Assembly: GCA_003326195.1 (NCBI GenBank)
Contig: LXQE01000166.1
Coordinates: 20,638-74,050 of the forward strand
Direction: 5' to 3'
Source of the DNA: Nostoc punctiforme NIES-2108
GTDB taxonomy: Bacteria; Cyanobacteriota; Cyanobacteriia; Cyanobacteriales; Nostocaceae
Length of the DNA: 53,413 nt
The notes beneath the pieces are model-generated. The model did not search any database. It was not told the DNA's origin and saw nothing but the letters and a program-made list of their open reading frames with translations. The position numbers were made by a program, and so were the translations under genes. Position 1 is the first letter of the stretch; every line of letters starts with the position of its first letter. This document shows, in pieces, positions 33,958 through 42,767 of the stretch.

Positions 33958-36053
33958 ACAACCTCGATTCTTGGAGAGCAAATAATGAAGAATACCTAGC
34001 AAATGCACTGGGTTGGTTACGCTGGCGTTTATGTGAGCTTGCACAGTTACCTGATATTGAGAAGCCTAAAGTCACAGAAATCACAACGGCGGCAGGGATG
34101 AATCCACCCCCAGCGCTGCTTCTCTTAAGTCAAAAATTAGATTTATCTGACTTTGAACAACAGGTCTTACTGTTATGCATTGCAATGGAATTAGATCCAG
34201 GCATGGCGCGTCTTTGTGCCAAGGCTCAGGATAATTCTCATCAGCCTTACCCTACCTTTGCGTTGGCTTTATCACTATTCGAGCAACCTACTTGGGATGC
34301 CGTTTCTTGGGAACGCCCTTTACGTTACTGGCGATTAATTGAAATTCATCAGTCAGGAGTTCAACCACTCACTACGAGTGGTTTACGGGTAGATGAACGT
34401 ATATTAAATTATATCAAAGGATTAAATTCTCTAGACGATCGCTTGGTATCATTACTGATGCCGATGGAAACAGCAGAATGGAATGTAAAATTACCGCCAT
34501 CTCAAAATGCTGTTGTCAAAACAATTATTCTGCAACTGCACCAAACGCCCAGAGAACAACGTTTACCTATTATTCAGCTAGTGGGGGCAGATTCCCTCAG
34601 CAAGCAACTAATAGCCCAACATGTAGCAGCCCAACTAGATAAATATGTCTATCGTTTGCCAGTGGAATTATTGCCCACTCAGGCGGGAGAATTAGAGACA
34701 ATTGCTCGTTTGTGGCATCGGGAAAGCTTGCTATTGCCGCTTGCGCTGTATTTAGATGCCCAAGAGGTTGACGGTAAACCGATTACAGAAGGACAAGCAC
34801 TTCCCTTGCATCGGTTTCTTAGCCGCAGTGGTGGTCTACTTTTCCTTAGCACTCGTGAAGTTAGGCAATTGGGTCTGCCGACAATTGTTGTAGATGTTGA
34901 AAAGCCAACACTCAGGGAACAAAAAGCAACTTGGACTGAGGCATTAGGAGGAGTAGCAGATAGTAGTCCGCAGCTTCTGGCGACTCAGTTTAACCTAAAT
35001 TTAGTCAAGATTGAGCAGATTGCCCAGCAAGTGTTGGGGGAAATGCCGTCGCAGGAAGAAGACCTAACCCCCCCAGCCCCCCTTCCCTGCAAGGGAAGGG
35101 GGGAGGAAGAGGACTCCCCTCTCCTTGTAGGAGAGGGGTTGGGGGAGAGGTTCAACGAATCGGCTTGGAGAAAAACCTTGCGTGGTAAGCTTTGGTCGGC
35201 TTGTCTTGCTAGTACTCGTCCGCAGTTAGATACTTTAGCTCAACGCCTCGACCCGAAAGCAACTTGGGATAATATTGTCCTACCAGCAGAAGAGACAAAC
35301 TTACTGCATCAAATTGCTGACCAAATTCGGCAGCGCAGCCTAGTTTATCAAGAATGGGGTTTTCAGAACCGCATGAATCGGGGTATGGGGATCAGCGCCT
35401 TGTTTGCAGGAGAAAGCGGCACAGGGAAGACGATGGCGGCGGAGGTGATAGCCAATGATTTGCAGCTAAATCTTTACCGGATTGACCTTTCATCTGTGGT
35501 CAACAAATATATTGGAGAAACGGAGAAAAATCTGCGGCGTTTGTTTGATGCGGCGGAAGATGGCGGGGCGATTCTGTTTTTTGATGAAGCGGATGCCTTA
35601 TTTGGCAAACGTTCTGAGGTGAAGGACAGCCATGACCGCTACGCGAATATTGAGGTGAATTATCTGTTGCAGCGATTGGAGGCTTATCGCGGTTTGGCGA
35701 TTTTGGCAACCAATCTCAAGAGTTCGTTAGATCATGCCTTTATGCGTCGCTTGCGGTTTATTGTGAATTTTCCCTTTCCGGGTGTGGCTGAACGTCAAGT
35801 AATGTGGCAAAAGGTGTTTCCACCAGAGACACCAACACAGGATTTAGATTTTAACCGCTTGGCACGTTTGAATATGACGGGGGGCAGTATCCACAATATT
35901 GCTTTAAATGCGGCGTTTCTGGCTGCTGGGGCTGGTACGCCTGTGACGATGCAGTTGGTGTTAGCGGCAGTGCGGGCTGAGTTTCGCAAATTGGATCGAC
36001 CAGTAAATGAGGCGGATTTTCGGGTTTTAGCACCTACGGGGGTAAGGGTATGA
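33954..36053 (+). CDS. AAA+ ATPase of the injection system (Pvc15-like)
   Basis: The 699 residues contain a helical N-terminal region typical of Afp15/Pvc15 and a C-terminal AAA+ domain. Walker A is GESGTGKT (486-493), Walker B ends FFDEAD (D544-D547), and an arginine-rich sensor segment AFMRRLRFIVNF follows. This ATPase is needed for assembly or cargo loading in PVC and Afp systems. Between the two regions, at about 370-400, a repeat-derived segment LTPPAPLPCKGRGEEEDSP is inserted in frame. The gene overlaps its neighbours at both ends (ATGA), which fits tight co-translation. Confidence 0.9.
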   Translation: MNNLDSWRANNEEYLANALGWLRWRLCELAQLPDIEKPKVTEITTAAGMNPPPALLLLSQKLDLSDFEQQVLLLCIAMELDPGMARLCAKAQDNSHQPYPTFALALSLFEQPTWDAVSWERPLRYWRLIEIHQSGVQPLTTSGLRVDERILNYIKGLNSLDDRLVSLLMPMETAEWNVKLPPSQNAVVKTIILQLHQTPREQRLPIIQLVGADSLSKQLIAQHVAAQLDKYVYRLPVELLPTQAGELETIARLWHRESLLLPLALYLDAQEVDGKPITEGQALPLHRFLSRSGGLLFLSTREVRQLGLPTIVVDVEKPTLREQKATWTEALGGVADSSPQLLATQFNLNLVKIEQIAQQVLGEMPSQEEDLTPPAPLPCKGRGEEEDSPLLVGEGLGERFNESAWRKTLRGKLWSACLASTRPQLDTLAQRLDPKATWDNIVLPAEETNLLHQIADQIRQRSLVYQEWGFQNRMNRGMGISALFAGESGTGKTMAAEVIANDLQLNLYRIDLSSVVNKYIGETEKNLRRLFDAAEDGGAILFFDEADALFGKRSEVKDSHDRYANIEVNYLLQRLEAYRGLAILATNLKSSLDHAFMRRLRFIVNFPFPGVAERQVMWQKVFPPETPTQDLDFNRLARLNMTGGSIHNIALNAAFLAAGAGTPVTMQLVLAAVRAEFRKLDRPVNEADFRVLAPTGVRV
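35062..35152. repeat. Double-hairpin dispersed repeat inside the ATPase gene
   Basis: CCCCTTCCCTGCAAGGGAAGG and CCCCTCTCCTTGTAGGAGAG form two strong stem-loops in a row. They belong to a repeat often found between cyanobacterial genes, here read in frame as a Pro/Gly/Glu-rich linker. Confidence 0.8.
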
Positions 36054-36307
36054 ATATCAATATTGATATAGAAAAGCTGATTTTAGAGGGAATGCCGATT
36101 TCTCCTAGTCAAGCGCGGTTGTTGCAAGCAGAGGTAGAGAATGAATTGGCGAAGTTGCTGGCTAATGAAGGTTTACCACACGACTTGCTCTCAGGTGGGG
36201 TAGTGCCTGGTGGTGCGATTCAGCTAAAGCCTGGAACTAATCCCGCCCAAATGGGGCAACAAATTGCACAAGAAATAGTTATCAAAATATTAGGAGAAAA
36301 ATCATGA
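36050..36307 (+). CDS. Small conserved injection-system protein of unknown role
   Basis: The 85 residues (starting MNINIDIEKLILEGMPISPS) overlap the ATPase stop by four bases and the amidase start by four bases, so expression is coupled. It has amphipathic helices (QARLLQAEVENELAKLLANE) and a Gly/Pro-rich centre. A similar small protein is common between ATPase and effector genes in eCIS clusters, but its role is not established. A cargo adaptor or chaperone role would fit its place. Confidence 0.6.
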   Translation: MNINIDIEKLILEGMPISPSQARLLQAEVENELAKLLANEGLPHDLLSGGVVPGGAIQLKPGTNPAQMGQQIAQEIVIKILGEKS

Positions 36308-36780
36308 GTAGACCAGACGTAAAATGGATTCCTGCAAGCTCTAAAAATCAGAATGATTACCGGGAATTGGCAATTAATTCTATTGTGTGTCACAACACCG
36401 AGAGTTCATTGCAAGCTGCTATAGCCCGATTCCAAGACCCTGAAGAGCAAGTTTCTGCACACTACATTGTTGCTCGTGACGGTACATGCATCCAGATGGT
36501 ATTAGAAGATCATACCGCTTGGCACGCAGGTGACAGAGCTATGAATCATCGTTCTATCGGAATCGAACACGTTGCTGACAAAAATAATTTAGGTATGACA
36601 CAAGAGCAACAACAGTGTTCGTTGAATCTCATTGGATATTTGGTGGATAAATACAAAATTCAAAAGTCTCACATTTATACGCACCGTACAGTAGATAAAA
36701 TCGCTGGTGGTACTGATTGTCCCAAATGGATTTGGCCTGATGAAGCATCGTTTGAAAAGTTTAAAGAGACAATAGCCTGA
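36304..36780 (+). CDS. N-acetylmuramoyl-L-alanine amidase (Amidase_2) in the operon
   Basis: The 158 residues form a T7-lysozyme/PGRP-type amidase, which cuts the bond between muramic acid and the first peptide residue of peptidoglycan. Likely zinc ligands are H30 (in IVCHNTESS), H127 (IYTHRTVD) and C139 (GTDCPKW). No signal peptide or membrane segment is present. It would therefore have to be carried by the particle, act after lysis or lack access to its substrate. Its place between the ATPase module and the DUF4157 cargo points to a role as effector or in particle release. Confidence 0.85.
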   Translation: MSRPDVKWIPASSKNQNDYRELAINSIVCHNTESSLQAAIARFQDPEEQVSAHYIVARDGTCIQMVLEDHTAWHAGDRAMNHRSIGIEHVADKNNLGMTQEQQQCSLNLIGYLVDKYKIQKSHIYTHRTVDKIAGGTDCPKWIWPDEASFEKFKETIA

Positions 36781-36852
36781 CACTTGACGAGACATTTCTG
36801 AAGCGACTGAGCAGCACAATGAACGGTATGTTGAATATTGAGGAATGAAACC

Positions 36853-38925
36853 ATGACTTGTAAATGTACTGCACAAACTAATCAGCAGCAAAAAAGTGAG
36901 AAACCCCAGGCGAGTGGAATTTTACAGCGTGCTGCTGTTCGTTCTGTTTCGGATGCAAGGGTGCAATCAACAGATGATCAAGAAGCACAGCCATTAAGTA
37001 ATTTAGCTTTTTCTAAAGACTTTAGCCGAGTGCCTATCAACACAACTAAACCACAGCAGATTATGGCGAAGCAGATGCTAAGTCCAGTAGTGCAGCAGAA
37101 GAACACGCCAGTAAGTGTGCAATCAGGAGAAAGTGAAGCGATTCAACGATATGAGATGTCAGAAGTATCCAACGAGGGCATTGGCGCATCCGAGAAACAC
37201 AAGGAAAACAAAACAGGCTTACCCGATCGCCTGAAAATGGCGGCTGAAAACTACTTTGGTTATTCATTGGATGATGTGAACGTCCGCTATAATTCCCCCA
37301 AGCCCGCCCAGTTACAGGCGTATGCTTATGCACAGGGTACGGATATCTATGTAGCACCTGGTCGGGAAAGAGATATTGGGCATGAAGTAGGGCATGTGAT
37401 CCAGCAAAAGCAAGGGAAGGTGAGACCGACCCTGTGGCTAGCAAAGGGAGTGGCGATTAATGACGATCCGAGGTTGGAGAAAGAAGCGGATGCAATGGCA
37501 TCGAAGTTTATGCAGAGGAGAGAGATAGAAAATTGTACTCCCCCAACGAGAGTGAAAATGCCGGAAGAGGTGCAGCAAAAAATGGCAACATCGTTTTTGC
37601 CAACACCGAATTTCCAGCAACACTCCGCTACCAATCACAATGCCATCCTACGTTCCCGCATCTTGCAGCTTTCCTCGGTTGCGCCAACTCTTCAGTTGAT
37701 GGTCGATAAGAACCTGCCACGCGGTACTAATCTGATAAGGACTAAGGATAAGAAGCAGGTTAAAGTAGTTGGTGCTACCTCGAATGGCTACTGTGTTACG
37801 GCATCAGATGAAAAACCTATGATACTCCAATATAATGAACTCGAACCGCTACTCGAGGAGAACGTCAACACCATCGAGTTACCCAAGAACCACTTGGAAT
37901 CGGTGTTAAGTAATTCAACATTACAGGTGGAGAAGCGTATGCAAATCGCGACGGATGTCGTTGACAAGCTTTTCGCAGAAGCCGTTGGACACTTCTCCGG
38001 AACTCCGATCCCGTGGGTAGAAAGCTACTCGTGGCTCGCCCTCGGGTCTTACGGTCGCCGCGAGATGTGTCCATACTCTGATATTGAATTGGGTATTGTG
38101 TACCTCCTCAAACCCGCTCAGGAGAAAGAAGCGGATGCACACACAATCAAGGAACGGCTTGACACACTAGGTATAAATGTCCTGAATCAGCTACAAACAG
38201 CAGCGGCCTTCATCACGCTTGATCCGGAAGGGAACTTTCCTTCTGGTAAGGGCGGCGGAAGCCTCATGGGAGAAGCTTCTCAACTAGCCAAATCGATCGC
38301 CGTTGTCTCCGCCTATGAAGCGATGGATGCCCGCCACACAATGCTAATGGATGCCCGCTTCCTGTCGGCACCGGGAACCAACAACGAAGCTTTCAAAGTG
38401 TTTCAACAAACCAAGACAGAAACGATGAACAAGGAGGTAGAAGGGAAAAAGCAGGGCGAAGTTAACGCCGAACACCTAACCCGCTTAGCTAAGAAGTCGC
38501 TTGAGGATGGACAGAAGGACATTCAGAAAAACCCCCGCTTCCTTGACGTGAAAAAGAATTTCAGGCAGCCCTTAGACTGGACGCTGATGGCACTTTGTGT
38601 GAAAGCAGGAAAATTTGAGCCGGTGTCCCATCAAGACCGTATCAAGGCACTGAAGGACGAAAAGGTACTTACCGTAGAGCAGGCGGAGCAACTCAAGCAG
38701 ATCTACCGGAGCATATTCGAGACAAGAATCAAACTGCACACTTTCCACCACCAAGAACTAGACATAGTAGACATGAAGCCCGATCAGAAGGAAGACACAG
38801 AGGGATTTGATACAACACGCTTGGAGCAGATCGGCAAGTTCCCCGAAGAGCCAAAGAGCGAGATAAGAAACATTATCAAGCAGTTTTTGAGTGTCGCCCC
38901 GCAACTATTGCAACTCCTGAATTAG
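36853..38925 (+). CDS. eCIS cargo: DUF4157 core plus GlnD/DUF294-like nucleotidyltransferase
   Basis: The ATG at 36853 (MTCKCTAQTNQQQK) is preferred over an in-frame TTG at 36838. After a disordered start with GILQRAAVRSV, residues 122-215 are the eCIS core domain DUF4157 with HEVGHVIQQ (H177), the domain that marks many eCIS-associated toxins. A linker leads to a second part. GSYGRREMCPYSDIELG (398-414) matches the nucleotidyltransferase motif of GlnD and DUF294 proteins, with D410 and a glutamate (E412) where the second aspartate is usual. SHQDRIKALKDEKVLTVEQA (592 onward) resembles the C-terminal DUF294 helical domain. The likely action is to attach a nucleotide to a target protein. From about 37650 the gene is GC-rich. 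Confidence 0.8.
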   Translation: MTCKCTAQTNQQQKSEKPQASGILQRAAVRSVSDARVQSTDDQEAQPLSNLAFSKDFSRVPINTTKPQQIMAKQMLSPVVQQKNTPVSVQSGESEAIQRYEMSEVSNEGIGASEKHKENKTGLPDRLKMAAENYFGYSLDDVNVRYNSPKPAQLQAYAYAQGTDIYVAPGRERDIGHEVGHVIQQKQGKVRPTLWLAKGVAINDDPRLEKEADAMASKFMQRREIENCTPPTRVKMPEEVQQKMATSFLPTPNFQQHSATNHNAILRSRILQLSSVAPTLQLMVDKNLPRGTNLIRTKDKKQVKVVGATSNGYCVTASDEKPMILQYNELEPLLEENVNTIELPKNHLESVLSNSTLQVEKRMQIATDVVDKLFAEAVGHFSGTPIPWVESYSWLALGSYGRREMCPYSDIELGIVYLLKPAQEKEADAHTIKERLDTLGINVLNQLQTAAAFITLDPEGNFPSGKGGGSLMGEASQLAKSIAVVSAYEAMDARHTMLMDARFLSAPGTNNEAFKVFQQTKTETMNKEVEGKKQGEVNAEHLTRLAKKSLEDGQKDIQKNPRFLDVKKNFRQPLDWTLMALCVKAGKFEPVSHQDRIKALKDEKVLTVEQAEQLKQIYRSIFETRIKLHTFHHQELDIVDMKPDQKEDTEGFDTTRLEQIGKFPEEPKSEIRNIIKQFLSVAPQLLQLLN

Positions 38926-39108
38926 CTGGAGGAACTACTAATCGCCATTTCTGTAAAAGGCTCGAAGCACCTTTCATAACTTATCAAGAAAATATCCACT
39001 CAAATTAAACGCAATCGCCTACGCATAAATTATTGATAAACGTGCGATCGCTCCCATAGCAAACTCGAACCAATCTAACTAATCTTTTATTTTCTCACCA
39101 AAAAACAG

Positions 39109-39534
39109 ATGTTAGACTTTATTCTCGTTACTGGCGATCGCGCCATATTCAACCCCATCTTTGGGAAAGCAATAGTTGCAGTGCGTCCTGGGAGCTTAAC
39201 TGGTACTGGCATACCAACAGTTAACAAAAAGAAAATTTGTCTTGTTGGTGACGAGAAAAAAGTTGTTGTCCCTGGTTGTTCTTATACAAGTCCGCCCAAT
39301 GTTACTCCCGGTACAGGAACACTTTTTATTCAATCCTTAGCCCCCAATCAAAAAGCCAGAAAAGTTAAATCTAAGCGAACAGCAGTATTGCTCAAAGGTA
39401 CTACATTCACAGCGAGATTCCAAGTTATCCTGCCAGCCCAGACACCAACAATACCACCGACACCAGACCCAATTCCGGTATATTTTGGTACGGGAATTTT
39501 CACCACTACAAATATGAAAGCAAAAGGGACTTGA
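39109..39534 (+). CDS. Putative PAAR-like spike-tip or conserved eCIS protein
   Basis: The 141 residues begin MLDFILVTGDRAIFNPIFGK and go on through KKICLVGDEKKVVVPGC and LFIQSLAPNQKARKV, a run of short strands and glycines. This pattern and its place just before the tube adaptor fit the PAAR-like tip protein (Pvc10 position) of injection systems, but the typical repeated PAAR motif is not clearly seen. No signal peptide is present. About 180 bases of spacer separate it from the cargo gene, and no immunity-like gene lies between. Confidence 0.5.
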   Translation: MLDFILVTGDRAIFNPIFGKAIVAVRPGSLTGTGIPTVNKKKICLVGDEKKVVVPGCSYTSPPNVTPGTGTLFIQSLAPNQKARKVKSKRTAVLLKGTTFTARFQVILPAQTPTIPPTPDPIPVYFGTGIFTTTNMKAKGT

Positions 39535-39603
39535 TGAATGAAGTTGGAAGTCGGAAGTCGGAAGTATAAATGCCTGTTACTGAAATGATTTAGGAAGAAT
39601 TTT

Positions 39604-40260
39604 ATGTTCCACTTTCCTGGTACGCCAAAGACATTAAAAGCAACGATCGCCATCCTTGATGCTGTTAGCTTTTTGCCCAAAGGAATAATCGTATTGCAAT
39701 ACAATCCCGAAACACTCAGACGCACTTTACAAGTACGAGGTGCGGGTTCTGAAGGAAGCGATCGCTTAGAAGCCTTGCGTTTGCTTGCACCACCACTAGA
39801 GACAATTCAACTAGAGGCGGAAATTGATGCCACAGATCAACTGGAGTTTCCTGCAAAAAATCCAGATACAGTGTTATTTGGCATATACCCTCAATTAGCA
39901 GCCCTAGAAACCCTGATCTATCCTAAAAGTAGCCAAATTCAGACAAACAATCAACTCGCCCGCACAGGTGTTTTAGAAATCTTACCAAATGAGGCGGATT
40001 TAAGTGTATTTATATGGAGCTTAAATCGTGTAATGCCAGTACGCCTCTCTGAGTTCAGCATTACCGAAGAAGCATTCGATTCTAAACTAAATCCCATTCG
40101 TGCCAAAGTCAGTTTAGGTATGCAAGTATTAAGCACAAATGATTTGAGATTTGACCATAAAGGCAGCAGCTTGTTCAGAGTCTATCACAAGCAAAAAGAG
40201 CTTCTAGCTAAGGTAAACACGGCTGCGGCTGTTATCAAGACAGTTGCTTCTTTCTTATAA
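39604..40260 (+). CDS. Tube-adaptor protein (Pvc7/Afp7-like)
   Basis: TTAGGAAG lies about six bases before the ATG. The 218 residues match the N-terminal domain of contractile injection system tube proteins of the Pvc7 group: IIVLQYNPETLRRTLQVRG at the start, PLETIQLEAEIDATDQLEF in the middle and IRAKVSLGMQVLSTNDL near the end. These proteins connect the first tube ring to the spike hub. The LysM part often fused to it is supplied by the next gene instead. Confidence 0.82.
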   Translation: MFHFPGTPKTLKATIAILDAVSFLPKGIIVLQYNPETLRRTLQVRGAGSEGSDRLEALRLLAPPLETIQLEAEIDATDQLEFPAKNPDTVLFGIYPQLAALETLIYPKSSQIQTNNQLARTGVLEILPNEADLSVFIWSLNRVMPVRLSEFSITEEAFDSKLNPIRAKVSLGMQVLSTNDLRFDHKGSSLFRVYHKQKELLAKVNTAAAVIKTVASFL

Positions 40261-40357
40261 ACTTGGCTATCTTTGATCGTGAATTATTTAATCTGTAAGT
40301 TTCTCAAAAACATCTCGGTAAATATAAGTTTTTAGTTGTAAAATAAAAAAGAGTAAA

Positions 40358-40642
40358 ATGTTTACTGAAAGCAGTCGTTACTACGATATAAAAATTGCCA
40401 AGTGGCAAACAACATCAAATCAAACTATCAGTTACCTCAGACGCAGATTTTTACCTTCATCACAAAGGTTTGAAATTCTTCAAGAACATCAAGTCAGCGA
40501 AGGCGATCGCCTAGATAATATCACTGCAAATTATCTTCATGACCCGGAAGTTTTTTGGCATTTATGCGATGCTAACAACGTTATGCACCCTGATGAATTG
40601 ACTGCCCAAATTGGTCGGCGACTACGTATTCCTCTGATCTAA
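40358..40642 (+). CDS. LysM/tail-protein-X-like hub protein
   Basis: AAAAGAG precedes the ATG. The 94 residues contain one LysM-like module with SEGDRLDNITANYLHDPEVF and an ending GRRLRIPLI, preceded by a conserved RYYDIKIAKW and SYLRRRFLP. In phages and eCIS this small protein helps join tube to hub. It sits between the tube adaptor and the gpD-like hub gene and is 12 bases from the latter. Confidence 0.8.
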   Translation: MFTESSRYYDIKIAKWQTTSNQTISYLRRRFLPSSQRFEILQEHQVSEGDRLDNITANYLHDPEVFWHLCDANNVMHPDELTAQIGRRLRIPLI

Positions 40643-40654
40643 AAAGGTTAACTT

Positions 40655-41815
40655 ATGCCTGACTCAGATATTCGTCTAAAACTCATGATTGGTAGCACCA
40701 TACCAACACCTGCGCCTTATGAAGTAATAGACGCGCTGATAGACTTAGAAGTGACTCAACAAGACCGCGATCGCAGTGCCTTTCAAATGACCTTTAGTCT
40801 GAGTAAAGAATTAAAAAACTTTTCAGATTATTGGTTACTTCAAAAAGATATTTTGAATCCTCCCAATCGAGTTGTTATTCAAATCATAGTTAATGTAAAA
40901 GTCGGTGTAAGCCGCAGTATTCAAAGCCCTATATTAATTGACGGTATTATTACCGATCATCAAATTGCACCGAGTAATCAACCAGGGGAATCAAGGCTAA
41001 TAGTTACTGGTGAAGATATTAGTCTTATGCTCGATCTGGAAGATAAAAATGAAACTTACCTAAACTTATCTGATTCTAGAATAGTTAAGCAAATTTTACA
41101 AAAATATAAAGTTAAATATGGGCTGACATTAGATGTACAAGATACTACTAAAGATTTTGCACCGAAAAAAGAAGAACAAATTACCACTCAGCAAAGTACA
41201 GACTTACAGTTTATTCAGAAACTCGCTCTACGTAATAGTTTTATTTTTGAAATCAAGCCCGATAAAACTCCTGGTAAAAACATTGCTTACTGGGGTGAGG
41301 AAAAAAAGAAAGTTACTCCTTATCAACCAGCATTATCAATGAATATGGGGGCGTTTACCAATGTAGATTCATCTATAAACTTCAATTTTAATGCTCTAGA
41401 ATCTATTAAACCTCAAGCATCAATTAGTGATGAAAAAACTGGAACATCAATCTCGATTCAGGTTCCTAAATTGCCCGGTCAAGCTTTAGCTAATAAGCCT
41501 GCTAAATCATTACGAACAGAAGTGCTACGTAGCACCAATAAACTCGAAAAAATCCTCGCTCAAAAGGAAACCGAATTATTGGCCAGCCGTTCGCAGGAGA
41601 ATGCCGTAACTGCTAGTGGGGAAGTAGATACTGTTCGCTATGGTTATGTCTTAGAAGTGCGTCAATTGGTGGGAGTGAGGGGTGTGGGAAAAACTTACGG
41701 CGGTTATTACTACGTCAAACAAGTAACGCATCGCATCAAGCGTGGCGAATATAAACAAAGTTTTACCTTGAAACGTGAGGGACAAGGTGCAACAATTCAG
41801 ATGTTAAAAGTATGA
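40655..41815 (+). CDS. Phage late control D-like hub protein (gpD/gp27-like)
   Basis: The 386 residues fit the gpD family, whose trimer forms the central hub under the spike. Markers are LIDLEVTQQDRDRSAFQMTF at the start, LIDGIITDHQIAPSNQPGE in the first domain and YYVKQVTHRIKRGEYKQSF at the end. In VgrG and Pvc8 this part is fused to the spike needle; here the two are separate genes that overlap by four bases (ATGA). Confidence 0.88.
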   Translation: MPDSDIRLKLMIGSTIPTPAPYEVIDALIDLEVTQQDRDRSAFQMTFSLSKELKNFSDYWLLQKDILNPPNRVVIQIIVNVKVGVSRSIQSPILIDGIITDHQIAPSNQPGESRLIVTGEDISLMLDLEDKNETYLNLSDSRIVKQILQKYKVKYGLTLDVQDTTKDFAPKKEEQITTQQSTDLQFIQKLALRNSFIFEIKPDKTPGKNIAYWGEEKKKVTPYQPALSMNMGAFTNVDSSINFNFNALESIKPQASISDEKTGTSISIQVPKLPGQALANKPAKSLRTEVLRSTNKLEKILAQKETELLASRSQENAVTASGEVDTVRYGYVLEVRQLVGVRGVGKTYGGYYYVKQVTHRIKRGEYKQSFTLKREGQGATIQMLKV

Positions 41816-42363
41816 ACCAATCAAAACTTGATACTTATGGAAGTATAAATCAACAAAGACCTTCTTTTTACGGCAAATACCGAGGCGTAGTATTTAACAA
41901 TGATGACCCCTGGAAGATTGGTCGCGTGCAGGCAAAAGTGGAAGAAATTTTTGGCAATGACCCCAGTGGTTGGGCATTACCCTGCGTTCCCTATGCTGGC
42001 ATTGGAGTTGGGTTATTCTTGATTCCACCTAAAGGTGCTTTAGTGTGGATTGAGTTTGAAAACGGAGATCCAGATTACCCAATTTGGACTGGCTGCTTTT
42101 GGGCAGATGAAAAGGTTGCAAATATAGTACCAGCTAATCCTTATGACCCAGAAACTAAGGTACTTAAAACTGATATTGGCAAGATTGAAATCAATGATAA
42201 ACAAGGTAAGCAGAGCATCACCATTGAAGCCAAAATCGGTAAGCAAACTATGAAAATAGTCATGGATAATTCGGGAATTGAAATCAACAACGGAAAGAGT
42301 GCGACCGTGAAGCTGAATGGTAATAAGGTATCGATTAACAACTTTGATTTGGAGGTGACTTGA
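41812..42363 (+). CDS. Spike OB-fold protein (baseplate V/gp5-like)
   Basis: The 183 residues start with an OB-fold typical of baseplate assembly protein V: FYGKYRGVVFNNDDPWKIGR and VGLFLIPPKGALVWIEFENG. The later part (IEINDKQGKQSITIEAKIGK) has the repeated short strands of the triangular beta-prism that forms the needle. With the preceding gpD-like protein it makes up the spike complex. Start and stop overlap both neighbours. Confidence 0.88.
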   Translation: MNQSKLDTYGSINQQRPSFYGKYRGVVFNNDDPWKIGRVQAKVEEIFGNDPSGWALPCVPYAGIGVGLFLIPPKGALVWIEFENGDPDYPIWTGCFWADEKVANIVPANPYDPETKVLKTDIGKIEINDKQGKQSITIEAKIGKQTMKIVMDNSGIEINNGKSATVKLNGNKVSINNFDLEVT

Positions 42364-42767
42364 TGCCCGAGTATCTCGTAAATCTGCCCAGACAGAAGAA
42401 TGTCATCAACATCGATTTTCCCTTCCATTTCGATAGAAACTATCACACCGCCAGCACCAGCGATGAAAATCAACACATCCGCGATTTAATTGAACAACTA
42501 CTGTTTACTACTCCCGGCGAACGAGTCAACCGCCCAGATTTCGGCAGTGGTGTATTGTCTTTAATTTTTGCACCCAATAGCCCGGAACTAGCAAAAGCTA
42601 TGGAAATTACTATTCAAGCATCTATTGAGCAATGGTTGGGCGATTTAATCGATCTGCAAACTTTGGAAGTAACAAGCGTTGATTCCAGCCTTTACATAGT
42701 GGTGGAGTATTTCGTGCAAAGTTCTGGGGAGACACAAACAGCTACTTTTAGGACGACAGTGCCATGA
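42360..42767 (+). CDS. Baseplate wedge protein gp25/GPW (Pvc9-like)
   Basis: The 135 residues show the gp25 fold: QHIRDLIEQLLFTTPGERVN, then RPDFGSGVLSLIFAPNSPEL. The ERVNRPDFG motif is the conserved gp25 signature. The protein joins the first sheath ring to the baseplate and starts sheath polymerisation. It overlaps both neighbours, consistent with ordered baseplate expression. Confidence 0.92.
   Translation: MMPEYLVNLPRQKNVINIDFPFHFDRNYHTASTSDENQHIRDLIEQLLFTTPGERVNRPDFGSGVLSLIFAPNSPELAKAMEITIQASIEQWLGDLIDLQTLEVTSVDSSLYIVVEYFVQSSGETQTATFRTTVP

Noticed and set aside
38926..39108. An immunity gene after the cargo gene
   Set aside because: No reading frame of useful length with a start and ribosome-binding site was seen in this 183-base spacer.
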